Assembly (NCBI RefSeq): GCF_029016285.1
Contig: NZ_CP091976.1
Location: forward strand, 248,001 to 312,000
Source of the DNA: Vibrio sp. DW001
GTDB lineage: Bacteria; Pseudomonadota; Gammaproteobacteria; Enterobacterales; Vibrionaceae
DNA: 64,000 nt
Direction: 5' to 3'
In this document: positions 1 through 8,582 of the stretch, in pieces
How positions within the stretch are numbered: the first letter of the stretch is position 1
How the letters are laid out: each line of letters starts with the position of its first letter
Position numbers and translations under genes: made by a program
The notes under the pieces: generated by a model
Database searches by the model: none
Told to the model about the DNA's origin: nothing
Seen by the model: only the letters and a program-made list of their open reading frames with translations

Positions 1-1994
1 ATAACAGAACTTTCACCGTTAAAACCAACCACATTGACACCTCGAATCTTGCCTCTAGCATTTACAGATTGCTCGAACTCTTCATTGAAGTAACCATGCG
101 TCTCTAATACAGAAGCAAATAATGTTGATTCACCGTTTGAACGTAAAATGAAACTTGTTTCACTTCTAAGATTGAAGCTAGGGTCGTTTGCGCCACTACG
201 GGTGAATATCACCTCATCGTGTTCATTAGAACTTGTACCGAGCCATGTGTAATAGGTGTTACCCTGCAACCAACTCACTAATGCTGTCCCATCGGTCTTT
301 CCGCGGGCGACATCCCACAAGTGGTCATAACCGTACTTATCACCCAAGGTGTCAAGTTCTTCCGCGCTTGTGTATTCAAAGTTAGTACGAACAATTTGAC
401 CGTTATATTGTTGTGCAAGGTCATATTGGTGTTGACCTTCCGAATTGATTCGATAAAGGTCGATAAGCAGTGGCGCTTCTAATTCGTCAGTTTGCAGCAT
501 AAAGACACTGCGTTGCATCTGAGTATTGTCATAGTGGTCATTAGCAAACGCACTCATTCCCTTAAGAAAGGTATTCTCTACACTGAAGAAATGCGGTTTT
601 CCATGAATACCGTCGGCACGCTCTACATCAAAATAATTTTGGCAGGTCTCATCTATTGTCACCACATTATGTGCAATCGTTTGTCGAGAGTACGACTTGT
701 TCTCGTCTAAATAACGGCCACCAAATTTTGGTTCAACGTTAACCCAACGACCAAAGCCATATTCGCGCAATACTTCCTGTCCACGGTTAAAATAGGTAAT
801 ACCAAGCGTATCAAAGTGGCCATGACCCATTCCGTGTTGGCCATAGTTCATACACAACTGGAACACATCTTTGGTTTTGTCTTGCATACGGACAAAGCCT
901 TGTGCTCCTTTGTCTCCATCAGGGCCTTCATTCAATTCTACACTTGGCCAAAACGGCATACCAATACTCTCAGCTTTTTCTAAAGCACGAGACAGCTCTA
1001 AACCACAAGAATGCATCCAGACTCTATTCTGAATTTTGGCCATGCCGACGAGATTATCATCCAAACCGTAATGTTTTGCATATTGACTAACCGCAACTTG
1101 AACGCCCATGTCCGTAATACCCATCGTACGAGAGGCATCATTAAGCGCTGGGAAGTCCCCATTTGGATAAGCGGTTGAAAGTAGAGCTTGTACCGTATTA
1201 CCAATAACACCATCTTTATAATTGAAGATATCCAATTCTGGCATATGACGATGCAATACTTCTGCAAACACACACGTTGGACGTATCGCATAGCGGTGAT
1301 AATACGGGCCTTCCATATAGTAACCAGATGGGGCAAACAATTGAGAAATTTGAGCTAAAAAGCCGCCAGTTCCATCGTTATCGATACCAAATACTGACTT
1401 TTGCAGATACTCGGTTTTACCAATCGCTAGTCCACATATACCAACAGCGGCAACGGCCCAAATACCATGGTTATGTATACGATCGAAGTCATGTGCATAT
1501 TTTATCGTGAACATTTCTAACATCGGGTCAAAGAGTCGGTCAATGATATGTTGACGTTGCTCTTCATTCATCGTTGAAGCAACACACGAAAAGGCGATAC
1601 TGGTATAAAACAACCAAACGTGTTCATTCAAAATTTGATGAAACAAGCGTCCTGTTGGATTGGTGTTTTTCTGAACGTGATAATTGAAAGTGAGATATTT
1701 GTCTGCATACAACGCCAGTAATTCAGTCACAAAGTCGGCGTATTTTTTCTCTTCTGTAATGAGGAAAAGACGTCCTGCAAGGTTCATATAGGTGTAGTTT
1801 TGCTTATGGCGGTTATGTTCGTAACCACCAGCTTCACCATGACCGGGAACATCTGAGTCGAGCTGCATAAACGCCTCTAGTTCACCTATATTAGCTGCGA
1901 TGGTTTTCCCCATTAAGCTATCACGTCCTACCTCTTTTCGTAATTCAACTATTTCTACTTCATTCAGTAATATTGGTTGGGTAATGGCGTTCAT
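1..1994 (-). CDS. PL17-family oligoalginate lyase, 3' end cut by window edge
   Basis: Open frame of 664 codons from ATG at 1994 (minus strand) to the left edge with no stop, so the last few dozen residues are missing. It resembles exolytic oligoalginate lyases (alginate-lyase domain followed by a heparinase II/III-like domain), which release unsaturated uronate monomers from alginate oligomers. Residues matching the known PL17 active site are visible: Asn-His at about 175-176 (HNHGIW), Tyr at about 231 (YYHRYAIRP) and a His in GHGHFDTLG. I see no clear signal peptide (start MNAITQPILL), which fits a cytoplasmic enzyme acting on imported oligomers. It is divergent from kdgF-kdgK-eda, which would use its product. 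The family call is firm; preference for alginate over another uronide is inferred. Confidence 0.85.
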   Translation of the reverse strand, partial: MNAITQPILLNEVEIVELRKEVGRDSLMGKTIAANIGELEAFMQLDSDVPGHGEAGGYEHNRHKQNYTYMNLAGRLFLITEEKKYADFVTELLALYADKYLTFNYHVQKNTNPTGRLFHQILNEHVWLFYTSIAFSCVASTMNEEQRQHIIDRLFDPMLEMFTIKYAHDFDRIHNHGIWAVAAVGICGLAIGKTEYLQKSVFGIDNDGTGGFLAQISQLFAPSGYYMEGPYYHRYAIRPTCVFAEVLHRHMPELDIFNYKDGVIGNTVQALLSTAYPNGDFPALNDASRTMGITDMGVQVAVSQYAKHYGLDDNLVGMAKIQNRVWMHSCGLELSRALEKAESIGMPFWPSVELNEGPDGDKGAQGFVRMQDKTKDVFQLCMNYGQHGMGHGHFDTLGITYFNRGQEVLREYGFGRWVNVEPKFGGRYLDENKSYSRQTIAHNVVTIDETCQNYFDVERADGIHGKPHFFSVENTFLKGMSAFANDHYDNTQMQRSVFMLQTDELEAPLLIDLYRINSEGQHQYDLAQQYNGQIVRTNFEYTSAEELDTLGDKYGYDHLWDVARGKTDGTALVSWLQGNTYYTWLGTSSNEHDEVIFTRSGANDPSFNLRSETSFILRSNGESTLFASVLETHGYFNEEFEQSVNARGKIRGVNVVGFNGESSV

Positions 1995-2352
1995 TATTAT
2001 CCTCTATCGTTTCTGGCTCGAGCTCAACATCAGGACAAACATCGTATAAGCACTAAAACCTAAAATTCCCATCAAAATATAAGTATAAAGTAATACAATT
2101 GAATCAAAAAGTCTCGTTATTCTTATGAAATGACGATATAAATCACACTAATATTATCCATTTATGTCATGAATATGGCACTTTCAGCACCTAGTTAATA
2201 TTATAAACTATTGATAATGCAGTATATAACTAATTATATCTGGTTAATATCACAAATATGGCAGCTATTTGTATGACAATATGTCTTTTGAGTAGTATGA
2301 TGTTGCTATAGAATATAGAACATTGTTTAGGCATTTCTTAGGAGAGTTAAGT
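1995..2352. promoter_or_regulatory. Divergent promoter region of the uronate locus
   Basis: AT-rich 358-bp gap between the PL17 lyase (minus) and kdgF (plus), so it must hold both promoters. The words ATATGGCA near 2173 and 2258 and a TCACA half-site near 2250 may be regulator contacts, but no convincing CRP site or extended palindrome was found. There is no good coding frame. Shine-Dalgarno AGGAGA at 2339-2344 serves kdgF. Confidence 0.45.
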
Positions 2353-2694
2353 ATGAACCGTTTTTTTAAAATTTCCGAAAATGAATGGGAAGAACTAGGT
2401 GGAGGCATCAAGCGTAAAATAGTCGGATACACTGACGACCTCATGGCTGTCCACCTAAACTTTGACAAGGGCGCAATAGGTGCTCCTCACTCCCACGACA
2501 TTCACGATCAAATTGGTTATGTCGTTGCAGGCAGTTTTGAAGCAGAAGTAGACGGGGAAAAATGCATTTTAACTGCTGGTGATGCGTATATCGCTCCTAA
2601 AAATTCTATTCATGGCGCCGTCGCACTTGAAGATAACAGTATCCTATTTGACCTATTTTCACCCTTACGTGAAGATTTTCTTACTAATAAATAA
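2353..2694 (+). CDS. kdgF: KdgF-like cupin, ketonises unsaturated uronate monomers
   Basis: A 113-residue single-domain cupin. KdgF proteins convert the ring form of 4,5-unsaturated monouronates (from pectin or alginate) into linear keto sugars that the reductase/KDG branch can use. The metal-binding cupin motif HSHDIHDQIGYVV is clear at about residues 44-57, with a second His in NSIHGAV near the C-terminus. The chosen ATG has AGGAGA 9 bases upstream; a longer frame from a TTG at 2323 lacks such a site. It is the first gene of a tight plus-strand operon, 8 bases before kdgK. Length and context fit KdgF well; other small cupins cannot be excluded from motifs alone. Confidence 0.82.
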   Translation: MNRFFKISENEWEELGGGIKRKIVGYTDDLMAVHLNFDKGAIGAPHSHDIHDQIGYVVAGSFEAEVDGEKCILTAGDAYIAPKNSIHGAVALEDNSILFDLFSPLREDFLTNK

Positions 2695-2702
2695 GGCATT
2701 CT

Positions 2703-3641
2703 ATGGCATCTTTAAACATTGCCGTTTTGGGTGAATGTATGGTCGAGCTGCAACAGCAACCCAAAAACCTTCTTAAACGGGCTTTTGGTGGAGACACACT
2801 CAATACCGCCTTATATCTAACACGTTTAACTAGAGAACATTCTATCAATGTGAGCTACGTTACCGCCCTTGGTAACGACCCTTTTAGTCAGGACATGATT
2901 GACCAATGGAATAGCGAAGGTATCGACACAAGCTTGATTCTACGTTTGGAAGATAAACAACCGGGTCTTTACTATATAGAAACCGATGACACTGGTGAAA
3001 GATACTTCCATTATTGGAGAAACGATGCCGCAGCTAAATACATCTTTGATCAAATAGAATCAAAAACTCTACTCGACAAGCTATATAGCTATGACGCTAT
3101 CTACTTAAGTGGAATTACGCTGGCTATCTTAACCGATAGTGGACGAGAAGTGATGTTTACATTCTTAGACCGTTTCAGAGAGAGTGGTGGGAAAGTTATT
3201 TTTGACAACAACTATCGACCAAAGCTCTGGAAAGACAAGGTTACAGCGATAGAAAACTATATGTCAATGCTGCATAAAACAGACATCGCTCTACTCACTT
3301 TTGATGACGACCAAGATCTTTATGGTGATCAAGATTTAGATGATTGTATCTCTAGAACGACAAAAGCAGGTGTAAAAGAAATAGTTATAAAGCGAGGCAA
3401 TAAGGCGTGTCTGGTCATCACTGATGGTACAGCAGAATACGTAGCGGCAACGACGGTGTCTAACGTTGTTGATACTACCGCCGCGGGAGACTCCTTTAGT
3501 GGCGGCTATTTGGCAAAACGATTTATCGGCGGCACAGCCGTTAAGTCCGCAGAAATCGCACATAAAGTGGCAGGAACTGTCATTCAATATCCTGGCGCTA
3601 TTATCCCAGCAGAGGCCATGCCCTCTATAGAACTCGATTAA
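2703..3641 (+). CDS. kdgK: 2-dehydro-3-deoxygluconate kinase (PfkB family)
   Basis: 312 residues, usual length for a ribokinase/PfkB sugar kinase. It would phosphorylate 2-keto-3-deoxygluconate with ATP to KDPG. The N-terminal substrate loop (GECMVELQQ, then FGGDTLNTALYL) and the C-terminal signature DTTAAGDSFSGGY at about 257-269, with catalytic base Asp263, are present. Between kdgF and eda, so the substrate assignment rests on both sequence and context. The gap of only 12 bases to eda implies co-translation from one mRNA. Confidence 0.92.
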   Translation: MASLNIAVLGECMVELQQQPKNLLKRAFGGDTLNTALYLTRLTREHSINVSYVTALGNDPFSQDMIDQWNSEGIDTSLILRLEDKQPGLYYIETDDTGERYFHYWRNDAAAKYIFDQIESKTLLDKLYSYDAIYLSGITLAILTDSGREVMFTFLDRFRESGGKVIFDNNYRPKLWKDKVTAIENYMSMLHKTDIALLTFDDDQDLYGDQDLDDCISRTTKAGVKEIVIKRGNKACLVITDGTAEYVAATTVSNVVDTTAAGDSFSGGYLAKRFIGGTAVKSAEIAHKVAGTVIQYPGAIIPAEAMPSIELD

Positions 3642-3653
3642 TTAGGTGAACAA

Positions 3654-4277
3654 ATGACAACGTTAAACGAACAATTAGCTGCTTTAAAAGTAATACCCGT
3701 CATTGCAATAAACAAAGCTGCAGACGCTATTCCATTAGGCCGCGTTCTGGTTGAAAACGGTATGCCATGCGCAGAAATCACATTTAGAACGGAATGCGCA
3801 GCAGAGGCTATTGCACTAATGCGCAAAGAATTTCCCAAGATGTTGATTGGTGCGGGGACAATTCTGACCAACGCGCAGGTAGATGAAGCGATAGAAGCGG
3901 GTGTCGACTTTATCGTTAGCCCAGGGTTCAACCCTCGTACTGTTCAATATTGCTTAGATAAGAAAGTGACCATAATTCCAGGAGTAAACAGCCCTAGTTT
4001 GGTTGAGCAAGCCATGGATATGGGATTGCGCACTCTAAAATTTTTCCCTGCAGAAGCTTCTGGTGGCACAGGGATGCTAAAAGCACTAACCGCGGTCTAT
4101 CCAGTCAAGTTTATGCCAACTGGTGGTGTTAGCGTTGACAATATAGGTGAGTATTTGTCTATTCCATCCGTACTTGCTTGCGGTGGTACGTGGATGGTCC
4201 CTACCAAATTGGTTGATGAGGGCAAATGGGAAGAACTCGGTAAGTTGATAGCCGATGCAGTCATAACCGTCAATTAA
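3654..4277 (+). CDS. eda: KDPG aldolase (2-keto-3-deoxy-6-phosphogluconate aldolase)
   Basis: 207 residues, the usual bacterial Eda size. Cleaves KDPG into pyruvate and glyceraldehyde-3-phosphate by a class I (Schiff base) mechanism. Catalytic Glu41 (AEITFRT) and Schiff-base Lys129 (TLKFFPAEASGG) are visible, as is the phosphate-binding stretch PTGGVS. Shine-Dalgarno AGGTGA precedes the ATG. Last gene of the kdgF-kdgK-eda operon, closed by the hairpin at 4313. Confidence 0.95.
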   Translation: MTTLNEQLAALKVIPVIAINKAADAIPLGRVLVENGMPCAEITFRTECAAEAIALMRKEFPKMLIGAGTILTNAQVDEAIEAGVDFIVSPGFNPRTVQYCLDKKVTIIPGVNSPSLVEQAMDMGLRTLKFFPAEASGGTGMLKALTAVYPVKFMPTGGVSVDNIGEYLSIPSVLACGGTWMVPTKLVDEGKWEELGKLIADAVITVN

Positions 4278-4312
4278 GCCACAAATCTAATCCCTATTTC
4301 ATCGTCCTATTT

Positions 4313-4336
4313 AAGCGCCTATCTCGGCGCTTTTTT
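4313..4336 (+). terminator. Terminator of kdgF-kdgK-eda
   Basis: Stem AAGCGCC / GGCGCTT with a six-base loop, followed by a run of T; a textbook intrinsic terminator 35 bases after eda. Confidence 0.85.
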
Positions 4337-4458
4337 CATTCTGTAAATAATTGTAAAGTAAGATAAAGTCGCGTAAAGAAACTGTCATTTAATCGGCTAG
4401 GCCCTATGATGTGCTTATACATACATTCGTACCGTTTACTCACTTTGGTCAACACACT

Positions 4459-5775
4459 ATGCTTAAATTCACAGCTCTACTTACCCTTCTTTGGCTACCA
4501 GCCTTGCTTGTCGGCTACAACAAATTTGGTGACTTTTTCTTCTGGCGATCACAATTAACTATGTATACCGGGATACTGAGTCTAGGTTATATGAGTCTGG
4601 CCGTATTGCTTGCTGCACGTTTTAGTTGGGTTGAATCTAAGGTAAAAGGTTTAGATAAAGGCTATGCGCTGCATAAAACATTAGGCATAGGCGCCACAAT
4701 TGCGTTGATTCTACATTGGGTTACCGTAAAAAGTGCTCACTGGCTTATTGATGCTCAACTAATAGCAATGCCAAACCGCGGCCCACGACCAGCATTAGAA
4801 GGCATTGACTGGCGCGGAATTGCAGAACAAGTCGGTGATGTTTCGTTTAAAGTCTTCCTAATATTTAGCCTGATTTCCCTAGTACAAGCCGTAAGCTATA
4901 AAAAATTCAAATTTACTCACAAACTGGGTGGCATACTGGTTTTTGCTGGAGTATTCCACTCTATGATGTTGCTCAACTGGGATATCGCTTCTATCCCAAT
5001 GAACGGTGCTATTACGGCTTTATCGATTATCGGTGTGTGGTGCTCCTTTATGTCACTTACTGGTAAAATCGGAAAGATCAATAAGACAAAAGGCCGTGTA
5101 TCTGAAGTCACCCAATTTTCGATTACAAACGACAGCCACTCTGTGGTTCGTTTTTCGGTACAACTCAACAACGAAATAAACTATAACGAAGGCCAGTTCG
5201 CCTATCTAGATTTCCATGATGGTGAAGATCCCCATCCGTTCTCCATATTAGATTATGACAAAGACAACCGACTCGTTTCATTTGGTATCAAAGACCTTGG
5301 GGATTACACTCATCAACTCGTCAACAAATTAGAAACAGGCCAAGCCGTGACAATTGAAGGCTGCTATGGCCGCTTCCAGATGTCAGGTCATGATCATCAA
5401 GTTTGGGTCGGTGCTGGTATTGGTATTGTGCCGTTTATTTCTCGCTTATATTGGCTAAAACGCACATCGAACAAGACTCAACCTTCATTTAAGAAAATTG
5501 AACTCTTCTATTGTGTGAATAGCAAAAAAGAAGCCTTTTTTGAAAGTGAGATAGTCAAGGTATTAAGTCATCTAAGTTTTATTGAGTTGCACCTGCTCGA
5601 TGCGGAAAAAGGTGAATTGCTAAATGGCGATCAGATTGCATCGAAAATGGCTGGCAAAAAATACGATGTGAGCTTTTGTGGTCCGAAAGTGTTTGGTCAA
5701 AACCTACAACAACACTTAGCGTTGACGGGATTACCAGAGGAAAGATTTCATAAAGAGATTTTTAAGATGAGATAG
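4459..5775 (+). CDS. Ferric-reductase-like membrane flavoprotein
   Basis: 438 residues from the ATG at 4459; a GTG at 4411 would add 16 residues but the ATG gives a clean first membrane segment (MLKFTALLTLLWLPALLVG). The N-terminal half has about six hydrophobic helices with His residues in membrane positions (for example LHKTLGIG, LHWVTV, THKLGG, FHSMMLL), as in ferric reductase/NOX-type haem domains. The C-terminal half is an FAD-binding barrel (GQFAYLDF, HPFSI) and an NAD(P)-binding Rossmann part (GAGIGIVPFISRL, CGP). Probably moves electrons from NAD(P)H across the inner membrane; the acceptor is unknown. Stands alone. Confidence 0.8.
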   Translation: MLKFTALLTLLWLPALLVGYNKFGDFFFWRSQLTMYTGILSLGYMSLAVLLAARFSWVESKVKGLDKGYALHKTLGIGATIALILHWVTVKSAHWLIDAQLIAMPNRGPRPALEGIDWRGIAEQVGDVSFKVFLIFSLISLVQAVSYKKFKFTHKLGGILVFAGVFHSMMLLNWDIASIPMNGAITALSIIGVWCSFMSLTGKIGKINKTKGRVSEVTQFSITNDSHSVVRFSVQLNNEINYNEGQFAYLDFHDGEDPHPFSILDYDKDNRLVSFGIKDLGDYTHQLVNKLETGQAVTIEGCYGRFQMSGHDHQVWVGAGIGIVPFISRLYWLKRTSNKTQPSFKKIELFYCVNSKKEAFFESEIVKVLSHLSFIELHLLDAEKGELLNGDQIASKMAGKKYDVSFCGPKVFGQNLQQHLALTGLPEERFHKEIFKMR

Positions 5776-5823
5776 CGTTCTCAATGTCAGCAACTCTATA
5801 TTGCTGAGTATTCTCTGCTTTTT

Positions 5824-5849
5824 GCGCGCTTATTATAGCGCGCTTTTTT
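5824..5849. terminator. Bidirectional terminator
   Basis: Perfect 7-bp stem GCGCGCT / AGCGCGC with six-base loop, T-run on one side and A/T-rich run on the other. Lies between the convergent flavoprotein gene and the 116-residue protein gene. Confidence 0.85.
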
Positions 5850-5866
5850 ATTAACCGAAATTCAAA

Positions 5867-6217
5867 TCAGCTACGTTTAGGCTGCTTGTAAGTCTTACCC
5901 GCAGCTTGAAACGTCTCTTTGTGCTTAACATCAAACATAGCAAAAAAGAACCAAGCAACAAAATTAACAACATGATCGCCTTCATTCATCACATGCTCTA
6001 CAAATTCCTGTTCATCACCGGTATCATTCTCTTGCAATGTCACGTGATAGATACGTTTCTCACCATCGACGTCGGCCAAAGAAAACTGTCCTGATAATGA
6101 TTCGGCAGCCTCTGCTATCTCTTCATCTTCACTACTTTTCAGGTGTTCTAATACCTGAGGTAGATTCTCTAGCTCACAAAGTACATTAACTAGGTTCTCA
6201 AATTCATTTTGAAGCAT
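5867..6217 (-). CDS. Uncharacterised small acidic protein
   Basis: 116 residues, not recognised. Very acidic in the first two thirds (SSEDEEIAEAAESLSG, ENDTGDEQEFVEHVMNEG), with a hydrophobic stretch VVNFVAWFFFAMFDV followed by a basic tail ending KTYKQPKRS. No signal peptide, no cysteine cluster beyond a single Cys. It has its own terminator and upstream gap, so it is probably monocistronic. Composition and a proper start (AGAGAT upstream) support a real gene; function unknown. Confidence 0.6.
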   Translation of the reverse strand: MLQNEFENLVNVLCELENLPQVLEHLKSSEDEEIAEAAESLSGQFSLADVDGEKRIYHVTLQENDTGDEQEFVEHVMNEGDHVVNFVAWFFFAMFDVKHKETFQAAGKTYKQPKRS

Positions 6218-6263
6218 GTTCTAATCTCTATTTATAGAATTGCGTTGATTGTATGTGACAATG

Positions 6264-6295
6264 AAAAAAGAACCAACCTTAGGCCAGTTCTTTTT
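6264..6295 (-). terminator. Probable terminator after the M23 peptidase gene
   Basis: A-run/T-run flanked stem (AAAAAAGAAC / GTTCTTTTT) with an imperfect inner part, 22 bases beyond the stop of the M23 gene on the minus strand. Confidence 0.5.
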
Positions 6296-6316
6296 AAGAT
6301 CATTTAGATTATCGAC

Positions 6317-7627
6317 TTACTTGATGGTACTGACTAAAAACTGCTGACCTAGCAACTCATTGTATTCAGCTATCCTAACCTTAAATTCCGCCATCTCTTT
6401 TTTAGGCACCGAACTCGCCATAGGTATCTTCGCCTTCATTGCATTAACCGCTTTATTTCGGATCATAAATTCATAATGCAAATGTGGGCCCGTTGAACGC
6501 CCAGTATTTCCAGATAGTGCAATCTTCTGTCCTCGAGAAATCGCCTGGCCTTTTTTCACCAATATTCTACTCAAGTGTAGATAACGAGTTTTGTAGCTAC
6601 TGCCATGCTGAATGACGATGTACTTACCTGCATATGGGTGGTTTCGAGTCAGTATAACTTTACCATCCCCTGTAGAATAAACAGGTGTACCGATAGGGGT
6701 CGCGAAATCGGTGCCATTGTGAGGCGATGTTCGACCAGTTACTGGGTGTTTTCGATTGGGATTAAATGAAGAAGAAATTCTATACCTTTTACCCGTCGGA
6801 TACCTTTGGAATGCTCTTTGTAAACTCTTACCGTCTTTATCATAATACTGACCATCTGTGTGTAAAAAAGCCGTAACAGTTCGTCCTCTATTATGTATTC
6901 GAATAGCCTGAACTTCTTTCTTCCCAGTCGTTTGATCGCCTACATACTGCCTATTTTGAACAATCTCGAACTGGTCACCCGCTCGCAAATCACGAGAAAA
7001 ATTCAGCTTATCCTTCAATAGGGTATTGATCTGTTCGATCTCGTTATTCCCGACACCGACCTTATTTGCAGATTGAGAAAAACTACCATGTATCTCACCA
7101 ACATAGGGTTCTAGTTTCCACTCTCCGGGTACAGAAATATCTTTGAATTGATAGCTCTCATCTTCATGCCTTGTATATAGCACTTTGTCAGCAATATTGA
7201 ATTGTAGAATCATCTTACTAAGGTGATTCTGTCCTTCCGTTCCCCAAAAAAGCAGTTGATTTCCGGGCTTTAACGTATCCAACATCAGATAGTTGAGATC
7301 TGCCTCCATAACCTTAAGTAAATCGCTATAAGGAAAGCCTAACTGATCAAAAATGGAGCTGAGATTATCTCCTTTTTGAATGGTATAACTATAGTCGGGA
7401 GCCGAATCAAGCCCCTCTGGTACCACTTGTGTTTCGGCACTATCGTAGGTGGGCATTTCTTTGAGTTGAATCGGGACAAACTTTCTATCTTCGGTTCGAG
7501 AGTCAATACCTAAGCTTACCAGCGTGATAACCGCAACCAAAGGCAACAGGGTCGCGAACAATCTTTTTTTGAAAGGTACATCCTGAGAAAAAATATAACT
7601 TACAGGAGAAAATAGTTTTCTAAACAC
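6317..7627 (-). CDS. M23 murein DD-endopeptidase (ShyA/MepM-like)
   Basis: 436 residues. A single N-terminal membrane anchor (FATLLPLVAVITLVSLG, about 24-40) is followed by an OapA/LysM-like domain (YTIQKGDNLSSIFDQLGF), a linker domain, and a LytM/M23 zinc peptidase domain. Zinc ligands are visible: His and Asp in HNGTDF, and the HxH of GPHLHYEF. Such enzymes cut DD-crosslinks between peptidoglycan strands during cell growth. Domain order and length match the Vibrio Shy endopeptidases, ShyA best by memory, but I cannot separate ShyA, ShyB and ShyC without alignment. Monocistronic on the minus strand. Confidence 0.85.
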   Translation of the reverse strand: MFRKLFSPVSYIFSQDVPFKKRLFATLLPLVAVITLVSLGIDSRTEDRKFVPIQLKEMPTYDSAETQVVPEGLDSAPDYSYTIQKGDNLSSIFDQLGFPYSDLLKVMEADLNYLMLDTLKPGNQLLFWGTEGQNHLSKMILQFNIADKVLYTRHEDESYQFKDISVPGEWKLEPYVGEIHGSFSQSANKVGVGNNEIEQINTLLKDKLNFSRDLRAGDQFEIVQNRQYVGDQTTGKKEVQAIRIHNRGRTVTAFLHTDGQYYDKDGKSLQRAFQRYPTGKRYRISSSFNPNRKHPVTGRTSPHNGTDFATPIGTPVYSTGDGKVILTRNHPYAGKYIVIQHGSSYKTRYLHLSRILVKKGQAISRGQKIALSGNTGRSTGPHLHYEFMIRNKAVNAMKAKIPMASSVPKKEMAEFKVRIAEYNELLGQQFLVSTIK

Positions 7628-7925
7628 AATACATCCAATCGTTCTTTTATCATTGATATGCCACTGAAAGCGCTATAACGCTAGCTTAAAATGAGCATCC
7701 ATTTCCAGTGGGGTTATACTACAATAGGTGCATGCTGAGCACCATTGAACTAAAGTCAATTTTATGACAATTGATATAATATAACAATTCCCTTGGAGTA
7801 CGCTACTAACTTTACAATTGTCAACGCTTTGACACAGTATGCATAATTGAGACAAAACACTGTTTTAATTTGAGAATTGTTGTTAATCCGTTAGATTGGA
7901 AGTATCACTGTTGAAGGAAAAAGCT

Positions 7926-8324
7926 ATGTCTATAATTCGCACTGCGTCGTGTTCCTGCAATCTCGTGACTATTCGTTGTATGGGTGAACCTATTAGAACG
8001 GCGATCTGCCACTGCTTTGAATGCCAAAAGCGGACAGGAAGTGTGTTTGGCGTACAGGCCCGCTATCTGACCGAAAATACCGTACTAGATGGCGAAATCG
8101 TGTCCTATTCCAGAATCGCCGATTCTGGAAATCAAGTTACTTATGACTTTTGTCCCCGTTGTGGAACTACGATGAGACTGAAACTGAACGCTGTACCTGA
8201 TGCCACCATCGTTCCTTTAGGTTTATTCAAAGAACAAGATTTTACAAGCCCCAGTTTTTCTGTTTATGAGCAAAGAAAGCGTGGATGGATATTGTTTGAC
8301 TGCGAAATGGACCACTTTGACTGA
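7926..8324 (+). CDS. GFA-family (CENP-V-like) zinc protein
   Basis: 132 residues from ATG at 7926, which has AAGGA about 8 bases upstream; a TTG 30 bases earlier is less likely. Carries the family pattern of paired cysteines: CSCNL near the start, CHCFECQKRTGS, and CPRCGTTM. Family members bind zinc; some were named glutathione-dependent formaldehyde-activating enzymes, but most have no proven activity. Single gene, no operon partner. A second member is encoded at 50667-51074. Confidence 0.8.
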   Translation: MSIIRTASCSCNLVTIRCMGEPIRTAICHCFECQKRTGSVFGVQARYLTENTVLDGEIVSYSRIADSGNQVTYDFCPRCGTTMRLKLNAVPDATIVPLGLFKEQDFTSPSFSVYEQRKRGWILFDCEMDHFD

Positions 8325-8582
8325 ATGGTCCTTACGGACATAAAACTCAGATCAAACATACCTAATTGATATGTTGTGAGGTATCGGTTATGCAACATAT
8401 TTATCCATACCAAAGGACAAATACAACCGTGTTTGCTGAATATAACCCATATACAAGTGAATACTATTGCAATTCGAGACAACAAACGCTAATCTTGCGC
8501 CATTCTGACTAAATACGGATATTTAGTGAATAACTATGCCAAGGACATCGGCGAACAACACCAAAATATTTAGAGACTTCAG

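Noticed and set aside
2100..2270. CRP site in the uronate divergent promoter
   Set aside because: Only single TCACA half-sites; second halves match 2-3 of 5 positions.
7673..7855. 60-residue minus-strand frame upstream of the GFA gene
   Set aside because: Cys-rich by chance, no ribosome site, inside a promoter gap.
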